Below, one piece after another: positions 1-8,870 of a DNA stretch of 64,000 bases (within the stretch, counting starts at the first letter, position 1; every line of letters begins with the position of its first letter). The stretch spans positions 744,001 to 808,000 of the forward strand of contig OY970183.1 of assembly GCA_963708155.1 (NCBI GenBank), read 5' to 3'. The position numbers and the translations under genes were made by a program. The notes under the pieces were generated by a model. The model saw only the letters and a program-made list of their open reading frames with translations. It ran no database searches and was not told the DNA's origin. This DNA comes from Methylovirgula sp963708155 (GTDB lineage: Bacteria; Pseudomonadota; Alphaproteobacteria; Rhizobiales; Beijerinckiaceae).

Positions 1-267
1 CGCGAGCAATTCGATACCGCGCTCGGCGTCTCGCCGCTGACCGCGCCGACGCGCCAGATGTTCGGTTCGCTCGAGGAACAGACACGCAAGAACATGGCGC
101 TCTTCAGTCAGGCTTTGACGATGTTCTCGCCGTTCGGCGGCGCAAAGCCCGCAACCGGCGCGGAGCCGCCGGCGGCCGAAGGCGGCGCCAAGCCCGATCT
201 CGACGAGATGAAGCGCCAGCTCGATGAGTTGCAGCAGCGGTTGGAAAAACTCACGCCCAAGGAATAA
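1..267 (+). CDS. phaR: PhaR, polyhydroxyalkanoate synthesis repressor (3' end only)
   Basis: The reading frame is open from the first base and ends at the TAA at 265-267, so only the last 88 residues are present. They run from REQFDTALGVSPL through a segment rich in Met and Phe (TRQMFGSLEEQTRKNMALF) to an Ala/Pro-rich linker and a short heptad-like Leu/Gln tail (MKRQLDELQQRLEKL). This is the C-terminal pattern of PhaR, which binds PHB granules and represses phasin and PHA genes in alphaproteobacteria. The DNA-binding N-terminal domain lies outside the window. The ATG at 58 is internal, not a start. Identification rests on the tail only, so it is good but not certain. Confidence 0.75.
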   Translation, partial: REQFDTALGVSPLTAPTRQMFGSLEEQTRKNMALFSQALTMFSPFGGAKPATGAEPPAAEGGAKPDLDEMKRQLDELQQRLEKLTPKE

Positions 268-280
268 CGCGACGTAAGGC

Positions 281-1996
281 TCAGATCGCCGCGGCGAGCT
301 TGGAGAACGGGTGCAGCGCGACTTGCGGCGCCCCCAGGAAATAGCCCTGCAGGTAATCGATACCCCATTCGGCCAGCAGTGCAGCCGATTGCGCATCCTC
401 CACCCATTCCGCAACGGTCGGAATTTCGAGGTGGCGAGCAAGGTCGATCAGCGTGCGGACGAAAAAGCGGTCGTCCTCCGATGTCGCCAAGTTCTGCACG
501 AAGGCGCCGTCGATCTTCAGAAAGTCGAGCGGCAATTGGCGCAAGTTGCGGAACGAGGTGTGGCCCGAGCCGAAATCGTCCATCGCGACTTGCGCGCCGC
601 ACCCCTTGATCAGGGCGATGATCTTGCGCGTCGCCTCAAGGTCGCGCACCGCACAGGTCTCGGTGATTTCGACGATCAATCGCTGCGCCGCCGATTTGTG
701 ACGGGCGCTCAGCGCCATTAGCCGTTCTGTCCACTCCTTCCCTTGGAGGGTTTGCCCCGAGACATTGACCGCGAGGCGCAGCGCCGGGACACTCTCGAGT
801 TCAGCGAAAGTGAGATCGAGCATGCGCTGGTCGATGAGGTGGATGAGGCCGGCCTCCTCCGCTGTGGGAATGATCGCTCCCGGCGGAATGAGGCTGCCGT
901 CCTCGCGATCGAGGCGCGCCAGAACCTCGTAAAATCGGACTCCGCCTGTCCTCGCGTCGACAACCGGCTGGAGCGCGAGAAGAAGCCGCGACTGGTTGAG
1001 CGCGTCGATGATCTGTTGCGATATGCCGAGGCTTCGCGGCGCCGCTTCGGAGACGCGAAGCTGAGGCGCAGGCTGCGGATCGACGGCCCGGGTCGCTTCC
1101 AGCGCCCGCTCAGCGGCGCGCAACACGGCCGCTCCGGAGCTTTCGTCCTGCGCGATCTCCATCCCAGCGATGCGGATCGCGGCCGTGATCGGGCCTTTGG
1201 TGGTCTCGATTGGCGCCGAATTGAACGCCGCCTCGATCCGCCGCGCCGCGATCTTCATCTGCTCGGCATCGCAAGACTCGAGCAAGACAGCAAAAACATT
1301 GCCGGAATAACGGGCAAAGAGCTCCCGGCCGCGTAAGTTGCGGCGCAGTCGTGCCGCCACCGCGGCGATGAATTCATCCCCGAGATCATAACCATAATCT
1401 TCGTTGAGGCGCACAAGCTCATCAACGGCGACCAGCAGAATCGCACGAGCGCGACCCTCCTGGCCGTGATCGGCCAGAATTTCCGAAAGCCGGACGACGA
1501 AATGGCCGCGGCTCACCGCCCCGGTCAAGGTATCCCAGCGCGCTTGCATCAGCGCCTTGCCTTCGATCTCATCCCGGTCGGCCATGACCCGCACAAGCCC
1601 ATGCGCATGGGCGGGGCGGCCATCGGCGCCGGCGAACCAGCGCCCCACGTCCTCGATCCAGACGGTCGGCATCTGGCCCCGGCCGAGCGCCTTGCTCCTG
1701 AGGCCATAAATGACGTGAAAAGGAACGCCGCGGCCGGAGTCGCGCTCCGTCGATCCGATGATCGCGGCAAAACGCGAACCACCACTCTCCGGCGACAGGA
1801 ATTCGGCATAGGCTTGGCCGGTCCGCGCCTTGGCGAATTCGGCAAATTCGGCGATATCCGCGGTGTTCGGCCCGAAGACCAGGCTATCCGAGACAATATC
1901 CCAATCGTAAACGGCCTTGCCGATGCGGGTTAGAAGCGTACGTGGGTCCGCTTCCGATGCCGCCTGCGTTGTTTCCGGCTTGATTTCGTCGGCCAT
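281..1996 (-). CDS. EAL-domain protein with degenerate GGDEF domain (c-di-GMP phosphodiesterase-like)
   Basis: A 571-residue soluble signalling protein. I chose the ATG at 1996 because GGGGAAAG precedes it; an in-frame start at 2038 adds 14 residues. The N-terminal ~140 residues look like a PAS-type sensor. The GGDEF-like domain (about 155-305) has YSGNV at about 230-234 in place of GGDEF, so diguanylate cyclase activity is unlikely. The EAL domain (about 335-571) has EVL at about 357-359 instead of EAL, but keeps NVSGQTL, VEITET, the DDFGSG loop and LKIDG, the usual metal and catalytic loops of active c-di-GMP hydrolases. It is convergent with phaR. The likely role is c-di-GMP hydrolysis or sensing. 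Confidence 0.85.
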   Translation of the reverse strand: MADEIKPETTQAASEADPRTLLTRIGKAVYDWDIVSDSLVFGPNTADIAEFAEFAKARTGQAYAEFLSPESGGSRFAAIIGSTERDSGRGVPFHVIYGLRSKALGRGQMPTVWIEDVGRWFAGADGRPAHAHGLVRVMADRDEIEGKALMQARWDTLTGAVSRGHFVVRLSEILADHGQEGRARAILLVAVDELVRLNEDYGYDLGDEFIAAVAARLRRNLRGRELFARYSGNVFAVLLESCDAEQMKIAARRIEAAFNSAPIETTKGPITAAIRIAGMEIAQDESSGAAVLRAAERALEATRAVDPQPAPQLRVSEAAPRSLGISQQIIDALNQSRLLLALQPVVDARTGGVRFYEVLARLDREDGSLIPPGAIIPTAEEAGLIHLIDQRMLDLTFAELESVPALRLAVNVSGQTLQGKEWTERLMALSARHKSAAQRLIVEITETCAVRDLEATRKIIALIKGCGAQVAMDDFGSGHTSFRNLRQLPLDFLKIDGAFVQNLATSEDDRFFVRTLIDLARHLEIPTVAEWVEDAQSAALLAEWGIDYLQGYFLGAPQVALHPFSKLAAAI

Positions 1997-2101
1997 CACA
2001 ATCTTTCCCCGGCTTCCCGCCCGTGTCGCGAGAAGCAACTTATTCGCGTGGCGTTAACGAGAGGTGCAACCCAGTGCAGAGAGCGCGGGAAAAGGCGCCT
2101 T

Positions 2102-2872
2102 TCAGGCGCGATTTTTAGCTTCCCGCAGCGCCGCAAAGGCCTCGGCGGGGGGCGCATTTCTCAACCCGAGGCTTTGCTGTATGGCTGGCTCGCCGACGCG
2201 CAGGAAGGGATTGGTGGCCCGTTCGAGGCCGAGCGACGTCGGCAGGGTCAGCCGACCTTCGGCGCGTTCTGCCGCGACGGCCTCGGCGCGGCGGCGCAGC
2301 GCCACATTGTCCGGATCGACGCTGAGCGCGAACCGGGCATTGGCGAGCGTATATTCGTGCCCGCAATAAATCTGCGTGTCGTCCGGCAGCGATGCTAGCT
2401 TCAGCAGGGACTGGTAGAGCACTGCGGGCGGGGCCTCGAACGCACGTCCGCACCCCATCGCAAACAGGGTATCGCCCGCGAACAAGAGCTTATCCTGAGG
2501 GAACCAATAGGCGATGTGGCCGAGCGTATGGCCCGGCACCCCCAGCACCTTGGCCTCATGCGTGCCGATCATCACACTGTCGCCGCTGGACAATTCCTGA
2601 TCGAGCGTGCCGATCTTGTCGGCCTCGAGCGCCGGGCCGCTGACGCGCACATCGGGAAAAGCGGCCTTGAGCGCCGGCACGCCCTGGACATGATCGGCGT
2701 GATGATGGGTCAGCAGAATGTCGGAAAGCGCCCAGCCCCGCGCTTCGAGCGCGGCGAGGATCGGCGCCGCATCCGGGGCGTCAACCACGGCCGTGGCGCC
2801 GGTCGCCGGATCATGGATCAGAACCCCGAGATTGTCGCTGAGACAGAGGAATTGTTCGATTTCGAGAGCCAT
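2102..2872 (-). CDS. gloB: Hydroxyacylglutathione hydrolase (glyoxalase II)
   Basis: A 256-residue metallo-beta-lactamase-fold enzyme that hydrolyses S-D-lactoylglutathione to D-lactate and glutathione, the second step of methylglyoxal detoxification. The binuclear metal motif THHHADH is at about residues 54-60. Further metal ligands sit in VPGHTLGHIAYW and FAGDTLF, and the C-terminal glutathione-binding region has CGHEYTLANARFA. The length matches the family. It is divergent from the methyltransferase at 2978, a pairing I recall from other Rhizobiales genomes. In methylotrophs glutathione-linked enzymes can also act in formaldehyde handling, but the sequence fits standard GloB. Confidence 0.93.
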   Translation of the reverse strand: MALEIEQFLCLSDNLGVLIHDPATGATAVVDAPDAAPILAALEARGWALSDILLTHHHADHVQGVPALKAAFPDVRVSGPALEADKIGTLDQELSSGDSVMIGTHEAKVLGVPGHTLGHIAYWFPQDKLLFAGDTLFAMGCGRAFEAPPAVLYQSLLKLASLPDDTQIYCGHEYTLANARFALSVDPDNVALRRRAEAVAAERAEGRLTLPTSLGLERATNPFLRVGEPAIQQSLGLRNAPPAEAFAALREAKNRA

Positions 2873-2977
2873 GGAACCTGCTTTTTAACCACGCCCCGCC
2901 GTAGCGGTGGAGGCGGAGCCAACTTATAGCGCGAAAAGGGCTTTCCGCGAGCCGCGCCGGTATGCGAGGAAGGCGCC

Positions 2978-3718
2978 ATGACGCTCGATGTCGTCGATCT
3001 GCGCAGCTTCTATGATTTCCCCCTGGGGCGGGCAACGCAGCGCTTTGTCGGCGAGGTGGTTCGCGCCCGTTTCGCAAGTTGCATCGGCCAATCGATCCTC
3101 GGGATCGGCTATGCCGCGCCCTATCTCGAAATGTTCCGCGGCGATGCCCTGCGGCTGCTCGCCTTCATGCCGGCGGAGCAAGGCGTGGTGAACTGGCCTA
3201 TCCCCGGCCCTTCCGCCTCGGCGCTGATCGAAACCGGCATGATGCCCCTGCCGGATTCCTGCATCGATCGGGTGCTCGTCGTCCATGCGCTCGAAATCGC
3301 CGAGCATCCGCGCGATCTGTTGGCGGAGATCTGGCGCATTCTGACACCGGGCGGCCGGATGCTGGCCTTCGCGCCGCGCCGCGCGGGCCTATGGGCGCAG
3401 CTCGACACGACGCCCTTCGGCAACGGTCAGCCCTATTCGCGCAGCCAGTTGCGCGACCTGATGCGCGATGCCTTGTTCTCGCCGACACATTGGGGCGAGG
3501 CGCTGTATTTCGCACCTTTCGAAGGCAGGCTCGTCCTGCGCTCGGCCCCGTTATTCGAGAAGATCGGCGCCAAACTCGCTTTGCCAGGCGCTGGCGTGCT
3601 CTTCGTCGAAGCCGAGAAGCAGCTCTACCGCCCCGTCGGCCTGCGCCGTGCCGCGCCCGCCTTGCAGCCCTTGCCGCGCGTACTCGGCACCCGCCCCGCC
3701 GGTATTGCTCCCGGCTAG
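2978..3718 (+). CDS. Class I SAM-dependent methyltransferase
   Basis: A 246-residue protein of the Methyltransf_11 type. The glycine-rich SAM-binding region is altered (QSILGIGYAAPYLEMF near residue 45). A second motif typical of the fold is VLVVHALEIAEHPRDLLAE, followed by IWRILTPGGRMLAFAPRR. The substrate cannot be told from the sequence. It is divergent from gloB, 105 bases away, and its stop overlaps the end of the esterase gene on the other strand by 4 bases. The C-terminal tail is Pro/Ala-rich. Family assignment is firm; role is unknown. Confidence 0.8.
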   Translation: MTLDVVDLRSFYDFPLGRATQRFVGEVVRARFASCIGQSILGIGYAAPYLEMFRGDALRLLAFMPAEQGVVNWPIPGPSASALIETGMMPLPDSCIDRVLVVHALEIAEHPRDLLAEIWRILTPGGRMLAFAPRRAGLWAQLDTTPFGNGQPYSRSQLRDLMRDALFSPTHWGEALYFAPFEGRLVLRSAPLFEKIGAKLALPGAGVLFVEAEKQLYRPVGLRRAAPALQPLPRVLGTRPAGIAPG

Positions 3719-4401
3719 CGCCGGCCGGCGGGCGGCTGCGGCGGTTTGAGGCCGAAAGATTTCGCCAGAAACAACGCACCGTGCAGCAGGCCGCCGCCAT
3801 CGATCCCATGGCCAACCCCCGGCGCCAGATGCCATTGCACCGGAATGCCGGCTTCGGCCAATTGCTCCGCCGCGACGAACATGGCCTCGACCGGGATCAC
3901 CTCGTCCTGATCGCCATGCGCCAGCAGGATCGGCGGCGGCGAATCCTTGGCCTTCGCCGTGGCCAGATGTTCGGGGCCGACAAGAAGACCCGAATAACCG
4001 AGGATGGCCGCCGGGGCGCGTGCGCGGCGCAGGCCCGCGTGCAGCGCTAGCATTGTGCCCTGGCTGAAGCCGACGAGTGCCAGCCGGTCATCCCCAAGCC
4101 CGTAACGCGCCAGTTCCGCGTCGAGAAAGGCGTCGAGCGCCGGCTGGACGCCGTTGACGCCGGGCCAAAGCTCCTTTTCGTCGCGCATCGTCAGCGCGAA
4201 CCATTGGCGCCCGACCGGCGCCTGCGCGCAGGGCTCCGGTGCGTTCGGCGCGACGAAGGCCGTATCGGGCAGAAAGCTTTGCCATTGCTGGCCGATGGCA
4301 ATCAGATCGCCGCCATCGGCGCCATAGCCGTGCAGGAAGACGACAAGCTGTTTCGCCCTGCCATTGGGCGCGAGGCGGGGACCGTCGAGGGCGGCAGCCA
4401 T
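3715..4401 (-). CDS. Alpha/beta hydrolase, phospholipase/carboxylesterase family
   Basis: A 228-residue esterase of the acyl-protein thioesterase / YpfH group. The oxyanion-hole segment is VVFLHGYGADGGDL at about residue 22. The nucleophile elbow is GFSQG, the Asp is in HGDQDEVIP and the His is in PGVGHGID, so the Ser-Asp-His triad is complete. No signal peptide is visible, so it is cytoplasmic. These enzymes cleave small carboxyl esters or acyl groups; the natural substrate is unknown. The shine-Dalgarno before the ATG at 4401 is weak. Confidence 0.85.
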   Translation of the reverse strand: MAAALDGPRLAPNGRAKQLVVFLHGYGADGGDLIAIGQQWQSFLPDTAFVAPNAPEPCAQAPVGRQWFALTMRDEKELWPGVNGVQPALDAFLDAELARYGLGDDRLALVGFSQGTMLALHAGLRRARAPAAILGYSGLLVGPEHLATAKAKDSPPPILLAHGDQDEVIPVEAMFVAAEQLAEAGIPVQWHLAPGVGHGIDGGGLLHGALFLAKSFGLKPPQPPAGRR

Positions 4402-4584
4402 CCAGAATTCCAGTTGAGCCGAGAGAGGGCCGCGCTCTTCTGCAGAAAAGCCCTGCCGATGGCAAGCCTCGGCGCATCAAGTCTTGCCCGGGCATGTTGT
4501 GACCCCATTTTTGTTCTAGGGCCTGTCATGCTGGTGGTGTACCAGCTGGCACCATGCCGCCGCAGCGATGAGTCCCGCCGGCCG

Positions 4585-5481
4585 ATGACACGATCCTATA
4601 TCTCGCGCGCCTTCCGTTTCGCCCCCTCGCCGAATGGCTATCTGCATCTCGGCCACGGCTTCTCGGCGTTGCTCAACCACGAGATGGCCCTCGGGACGGG
4701 CGGCAAGCTCTTGCTGCGGATCGAGGATATCGACCTCGAACGCTGCCGGCCGGAGTTCGAACAGGCGATCTACGAGGATCTCGCCTGGCTCGGCCTGAAA
4801 TGGGAACAGCCGGTGCGGCGGCAGTCGGAACATTTCGACGCCTATCGTGAAGCCCTGGCGAGCCTGGAGAAGCGCGGCCTCGTCTACCCATGCTTCTGCT
4901 CGCGCGCCGATGTCGTGACGGCAACCTCGGAGCGGGCCGATTGGCCGCGCGATCCGGACGATTCGCCGCTCTATCCCGGCACTTGCCGCCATCTCTCCCG
5001 CGCGGAGCGCCAGCGGCGCCTCGATGCCGGCCAACCCGCCGCGTGGCGGCTCGACATAGCGCGCGCGCTGAAAGAGCTGCACCGGCCCATCGACTGGCGC
5101 GAATATGGCGGCGGGAGCGAGCCGCGCCTCGTCACGGCCCAGCCTGCCCTCTGGGGCGATACGATTCTCTCGCGCAAGGATGTGCCTGCCAGCTATCACA
5201 TCGCCGTCGTTGTCGACGACGCGCTGCAGGGTGTGACGGATGTCGTGCGCGGCGAGGATCTTTTCATGGCGACGGGCCTGCACCGCCTGCTGCAAATTCT
5301 GCTTGATCTGCCGGCGCCCGACTATCACCACCACGAGCTTCTGCGCGACGCCGCCGGCCGCAAACTCTCGAAGAGCCTGCGGGCGAAATCGCTGCGCACG
5401 CTGCGCCAGGAAGGGCTGACGCCGGTCAACATCAAAGCTCAACTGGGTCTCGACAAGCGCAGCTTTGCCTTTGTGCCTTAG
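4585..5481 (+). CDS. gluQ: Glutamyl-Q tRNA(Asp) synthetase
   Basis: A 298-residue truncated glutamyl-tRNA synthetase paralogue that attaches glutamate to queuosine at position 34 of tRNA-Asp. It has the class I signatures RFAPSPNGYLHLGHG near the start and RKLSKS near residue 255. The CFC...YPGTC cysteines of the GluQRS zinc site are present, and the anticodon-binding domain is missing as expected. The ATG at 4585 (MTRSYIS) gives the normal length; an ATG at 4528 in frame would add 19 residues. It fits with the queuosine genes queE and queD later in the window. Confidence 0.92.
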   Translation: MTRSYISRAFRFAPSPNGYLHLGHGFSALLNHEMALGTGGKLLLRIEDIDLERCRPEFEQAIYEDLAWLGLKWEQPVRRQSEHFDAYREALASLEKRGLVYPCFCSRADVVTATSERADWPRDPDDSPLYPGTCRHLSRAERQRRLDAGQPAAWRLDIARALKELHRPIDWREYGGGSEPRLVTAQPALWGDTILSRKDVPASYHIAVVVDDALQGVTDVVRGEDLFMATGLHRLLQILLDLPAPDYHHHELLRDAAGRKLSKSLRAKSLRTLRQEGLTPVNIKAQLGLDKRSFAFVP

Positions 5482-5584
5482 AAAGTATCATTGCAAGCAA
5501 TGGGCCTGGCTTTGGGCAGCCGAATGATAAACTCGGCAAGCAATCTGTTGCGCGTAAAGCGCGCAATCGAGATCCCCCTTGGAT

Positions 5585-5612
5585 GTTCTGGATTGCTTCG
5601 TCGCTCGCGCGC
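5585..5612. repeat. Remnant of a short palindromic intergenic repeat
   Basis: The segment TGGATTGCTTCGTCGCTC matches the inner arm of the palindromic repeats at 14943 and 50041 (there seen as GAAGCAATCCA on the other strand). No clear partner arm ends in CAATGACG, so this looks like a decayed half copy. It lies in the 277-base gap between gluQ and the fumarase gene, where I see no other feature. Confidence 0.4.
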
Positions 5613-5758
5613 CTCGAAACGATGAATCCCATCCCGCCGCGCGGTGATGCAGCTTCGGAAGTCGTCGTAAATTCGGAGGAATCGACGCCACGTCCGCGGG
5701 TTGCTATAGCAGCCGAAGCGCGGCACTGCCCGGCGACGCGAAAAATCGAAAGCCCACG

Positions 5759-7376
5759 ATGACCTTCCACTACGCCCCGATCTTTACCGCAACCAAGGAC
5801 GAGACGCCCTATCGCAAATTAACCGACGAGGGCGTGCGCGTGGAAAAATTCGGCACGCACGAAATGCTGATCGTCGAGCCGGAAGCACTGCGCCTGCTCG
5901 CCGAAGCGGCGATGATCGACATCAACCATCTGCTGCGCCCCGGCCATCTCGCGCAGCTCGCCAAAATCCTCGACGATCCGGAAGCGACCGCCAACGATAA
6001 ATTCGTCGCTTATGATCTGTTGAAGAACGCCAATATCGCCGCCGGCGGCATCCTGCCCATGTGTCAGGACACCGGCACCGCCATCGTCATGGGCAAGAAA
6101 GGCCGTCTTGTCTTTACCGAGGGCGGCGACGAGGCCGCGCTCGCCGAAGGCATCTGGAACGCTTACGAGAAAAAGAATCTGCGCTATTCGCAGCTCGCGC
6201 CGCTGTCGATGTTCGAAGAAACAAACACGAAGACCAATCTACCGGCGCAGATCGACATCTTTAGCGAGGGCGAGGATTCCTACAAGTTCCTGTTCATGGC
6301 CAAGGGGCGGCGGCTCGGCCAACAAGACCTTTCTCTATCAGGGCACGCCTTCGCTGCTGACGCATGACCGGCTCGTCGAATTCCTGAAAGAAAAAATCCT
6401 GACGCTCGGCACCGCTGCCTGCCCGCCGTACCATCTCGCCATCGTCATCGGCGGCACCTCGGCGGAGTTGAATCTCAAAACCGTTAAACTCGCTTCGACG
6501 CGCTATTACGACACGCTGCCGGCTTCGGGCAACGCCGAGGCGCAGGCGTTCCGCGATCTCGAACTCGAAGCCGAGATTTTTGCGCTGACCCAGCAGCTTG
6601 GCGTCGGTGCGCAATTCGGTGGAAAATATTTCTGCCATGACGTGCGCGTCATCCGCCTGCCCCGCCACGGCGCTTCGCTGCCGATCGGTCTCGGCGTCTC
6701 GTGCTCCGCTGACCGACAGGCGCTCGGCAAGATCACCCGGGAGGGCGTGTTCCTCGAAGAACTCGAGCACGATCCTGCCAAATATCTGCCGGCGATGACG
6801 GAGGACGATGTCAGCGGCGATGTCGTCAAAATCGACCTGACGCGGCCGATGCCGGAAATTCTCGCGACGCTGACGCAATATCCAATCAAGACGCGGCTGT
6901 CGCTCAGCGGGCCGGTGATCGTCGCGCGCGACCTCGCGCATGCCAAACTGCGCGAACGTCTCGAAAGGGGCGAGCCGCTGCCGGATTATTTCAGGAACCA
7001 TCCGATCTATTACGCCGGACCGGCAAAGACTCCCGCGGGCTATGCCTCCGGCGCTTTCGGGCCGACGACGGCGGGCCGTATGGATTCCTACGTCCATCAT
7101 TTCCAGGAAGCCGGCGGCTCGATGGTGATGCTCGCCAAAGGCAACCGTTCCGCACAAGTGCGCGATGCGTGCGCGAGACACGGCGGCTTCTATCTTGGCT
7201 CGATCGGCGGCGCTGCCGCACAACTCGCACAGGACTGCATCACCAAGGTCGAAGTTCTCGCCTATCCAGAACTCGGCATGGAAGCGATCTGGCGGATCGA
7301 GGTAAAAGATTTTCCCGCTTTCATCGTCATCGACGACAAGGGGAATGATTTTTTCAAGGAACTTCACCTCGGCTGA
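5759..7376 (+). pseudogene. Class I fumarate hydratase, frameshifted
   Basis: Iron-sulfur fumarase that interconverts fumarate and malate in the TCA cycle. Frame 1 (5759 to about 6303) carries the N-terminal catalytic domain with LPMCQDTGTAIVMGKKG, whose Cys is a [4Fe-4S] ligand. It then runs out of frame at a GGGG run at 6304-6307. Reading AAGGGCGGC instead of AAGGGGCGGC restores AKGGGSANKTFLYQGTP and joins the second half, which reaches the stop at 7374-7376. That half contains GGTSAE and the C-terminal swivel domain with PTTAGRMDSYV and KGNRS. The restored product is 538 residues, normal for the family. One extra G explains everything, so a consensus error is more likely than true loss. 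Confidence 0.88.
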
Positions 7377-7560
7377 TGCATTGCCAGTCTATTCAAGGCA
7401 TGTGTGGTGATGCACGGCATAGATGACGTAATCTCTCAAAGATAATGTATCCCGCATCCAACGCCGTGATTCGGCGGCGGGTCATTCGCTAGCCCTTGGG
7501 CTGGATCGGCGAGGCCGCAATGGCTCGTTTCGATTCAGCCTCCTCCAACATGGTGGGACA

Positions 7561-8156
7561 ATGCTTCGTTCAAAGCTTTCACTCGTCGCGGCCGTACCCT
7601 TTATCGCCGGTACGCTCTCGATTTCGCAGCCTGTTCAAGCCCAGGATGCCGGCGACGTCGCGGCCGGGATTGTCGCTGGCATCGCCGGCGCCTTCGCCTT
7701 CGGCGGCCGCAATTATTGCTGGTACGACAACGGCTGGAACGGCCCTGGCTGGTACTGGTGCGGTTACGGCTACAATGATGGCTATGGTTGGGGCGGCGGT
7801 TACGGCTGGCGCGGCTGGCGCTGGCACGGCGGCCGTCCGCCGGGTTATCGGCCCGGCTGGCATGGCGGTCATGGCGGTGGTGGCTGGCACGGGGATCATG
7901 GCGGTGGTGGCTGGCATGGCGGCGACCACGGCCCGGGTGGCGGCGGTCGTCCGGGGGGCGGCGGTGGTCGTCCCGGTGGCGGCGGTCCCGGCGGCGGCGG
8001 TCCCGGTGGCGGCGGTCCCGGCGGCGGCGGTCCGGCGGCGGCGGTCATGGAGGTGGCGGTCATGGAGGTGGCGGTCATGGAGGTGGCGGCGGCCATGGTG
8101 GTGGTGGTCACGGCGGCGGCGGCCACGGCGGCGGTGGTGGCGGCGGGCACCCCTGA
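7561..8156 (+). pseudogene. Glycine-rich secreted protein, frameshifted in the repeat tract
   Basis: Residues 1-28 form a Sec signal peptide ending in VQAQDA. A short hydrophobic Gly/Ala helix follows (VAAGIVAGIAGAFAFGG), then an aromatic-rich region (CWYDNGWNGPGWYWCGYGYND) and a long Gly-rich tail of GGGGP and then GGGGH repeats. At 8031-8033 the repeat reads TCCGG where all other copies read TCCCGG. The lost C shifts the frame into an Ala/Val-rich stretch that would run on to 8214. Restoring one C gives GGGGHGGGGH repeats ending at the TGA at 8154-8156, about 198 residues. No function is known to me; His/Gly-rich tails can bind metal, which is speculation here. Confidence 0.65.
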
Positions 8157-8183
8157 GCCCCCACATCAACCGCAAAAATTCGC

Positions 8184-8203
8184 GGCCGGGCTTTTGCCCG
8201 GCC
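8184..8203. terminator. Hairpin between convergent genes
   Basis: GGCCGGGC-TTTT-GCCCGGCC is a perfect 8-bp stem with a 4-base loop. It lies between the glycine-rich gene (+) and greB (-). On the minus strand it is followed shortly by a run of five T, so it probably ends greB transcription and may act in both directions. Confidence 0.7.
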
Positions 8204-8210
8204 GTATTCG

Positions 8211-8756
8211 TTAATAAGCGATTTTTGTGATTTCCAGCCGGTCGATGCCCTTTGGCGTGCGCACCTCGACCTCGTCGCCTTCCTCGGCCTTGAGCAGCGC
8301 CTTGGCGACGGGTGAAATCCAGGAAATCTCGTTGCGTTCCGAGCGGGCTTCGTCGATGCCGACGATGCGGACGGTCTTCTCCTCGCCCTCGCCGTTCAGA
8401 TAGCTGACCGTAGCGCCGAAATAGACGCGGCTCTTGTCTTTTTGCTTGGCGGGATCGACCACTTCGGCGCTCTCGATGCGCTTCAAAAGAAAGCGCATCC
8501 GCCGGTCGATCTCCCGCAGGCGCCGCTTGCCGTAGATATAATCGCCGTTCTCCGAGCGGTCGCCATTGCCCGCGGCCCACGAGACGGTTTCGACCACTTT
8601 CGGCCGCTCCTGCTGCTGCAACTGACGAAATTCCTCGCGCAGCCGCTGCAGACCTTCCGGCGTGATGTAATTGGGCAGGCCGCCGGAAACATCGAGGACT
8701 TCGTCCTCGAACTCCGTCTCGGCGGCGTCGTCTTCCTTGGTGAAAGCTTTGCTCAT
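8211..8756 (-). CDS. greB: Transcription elongation factor GreB
   Basis: A 181-residue GreA/GreB family factor that rescues backtracked RNA polymerase by stimulating transcript cleavage. The coiled-coil N-terminal half contains SENGDYIYGKRRLREIDRR, the acidic tip plus the basic patch typical of GreB rather than GreA. The C-terminal FKBP-like domain includes VRIVGIDEARSERNEISWISPVAKALL. I chose the ATG at 8756 (MSKAFTKEDD); an upstream in-frame start at 8774 is less likely. The N-terminus has an acidic extension of about 20 residues before the coiled coil. Confidence 0.9.
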   Translation of the reverse strand: MSKAFTKEDDAAETEFEDEVLDVSGGLPNYITPEGLQRLREEFRQLQQQERPKVVETVSWAAGNGDRSENGDYIYGKRRLREIDRRMRFLLKRIESAEVVDPAKQKDKSRVYFGATVSYLNGEGEEKTVRIVGIDEARSERNEISWISPVAKALLKAEEGDEVEVRTPKGIDRLEITKIAY

Positions 8757-8870
8757 AAGGGATAGTTGGCGCAAACCCCGGCTCTGACAAGGGCTTGGCG
8801 GCCCATGACGTTTCTAGACTTCGCGGCCCCCGCATGGCAAAAGCGCCGCGTCCGCAACCAATGATGTGCC

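Noticed and set aside
6290..6320. Programmed ribosomal frameshifting in fumarase
   Set aside because: There is no slippery heptamer or downstream pseudoknot of known type; other genes nearby have similar single-base breaks, so error is the simpler explanation.
7860..8150. Possible CRISPR-like or tandem repeat array
   Set aside because: The periodicity is a coding repeat (Gly-rich pentapeptides) without unique spacers or conserved direct repeats of 25-40 bases.
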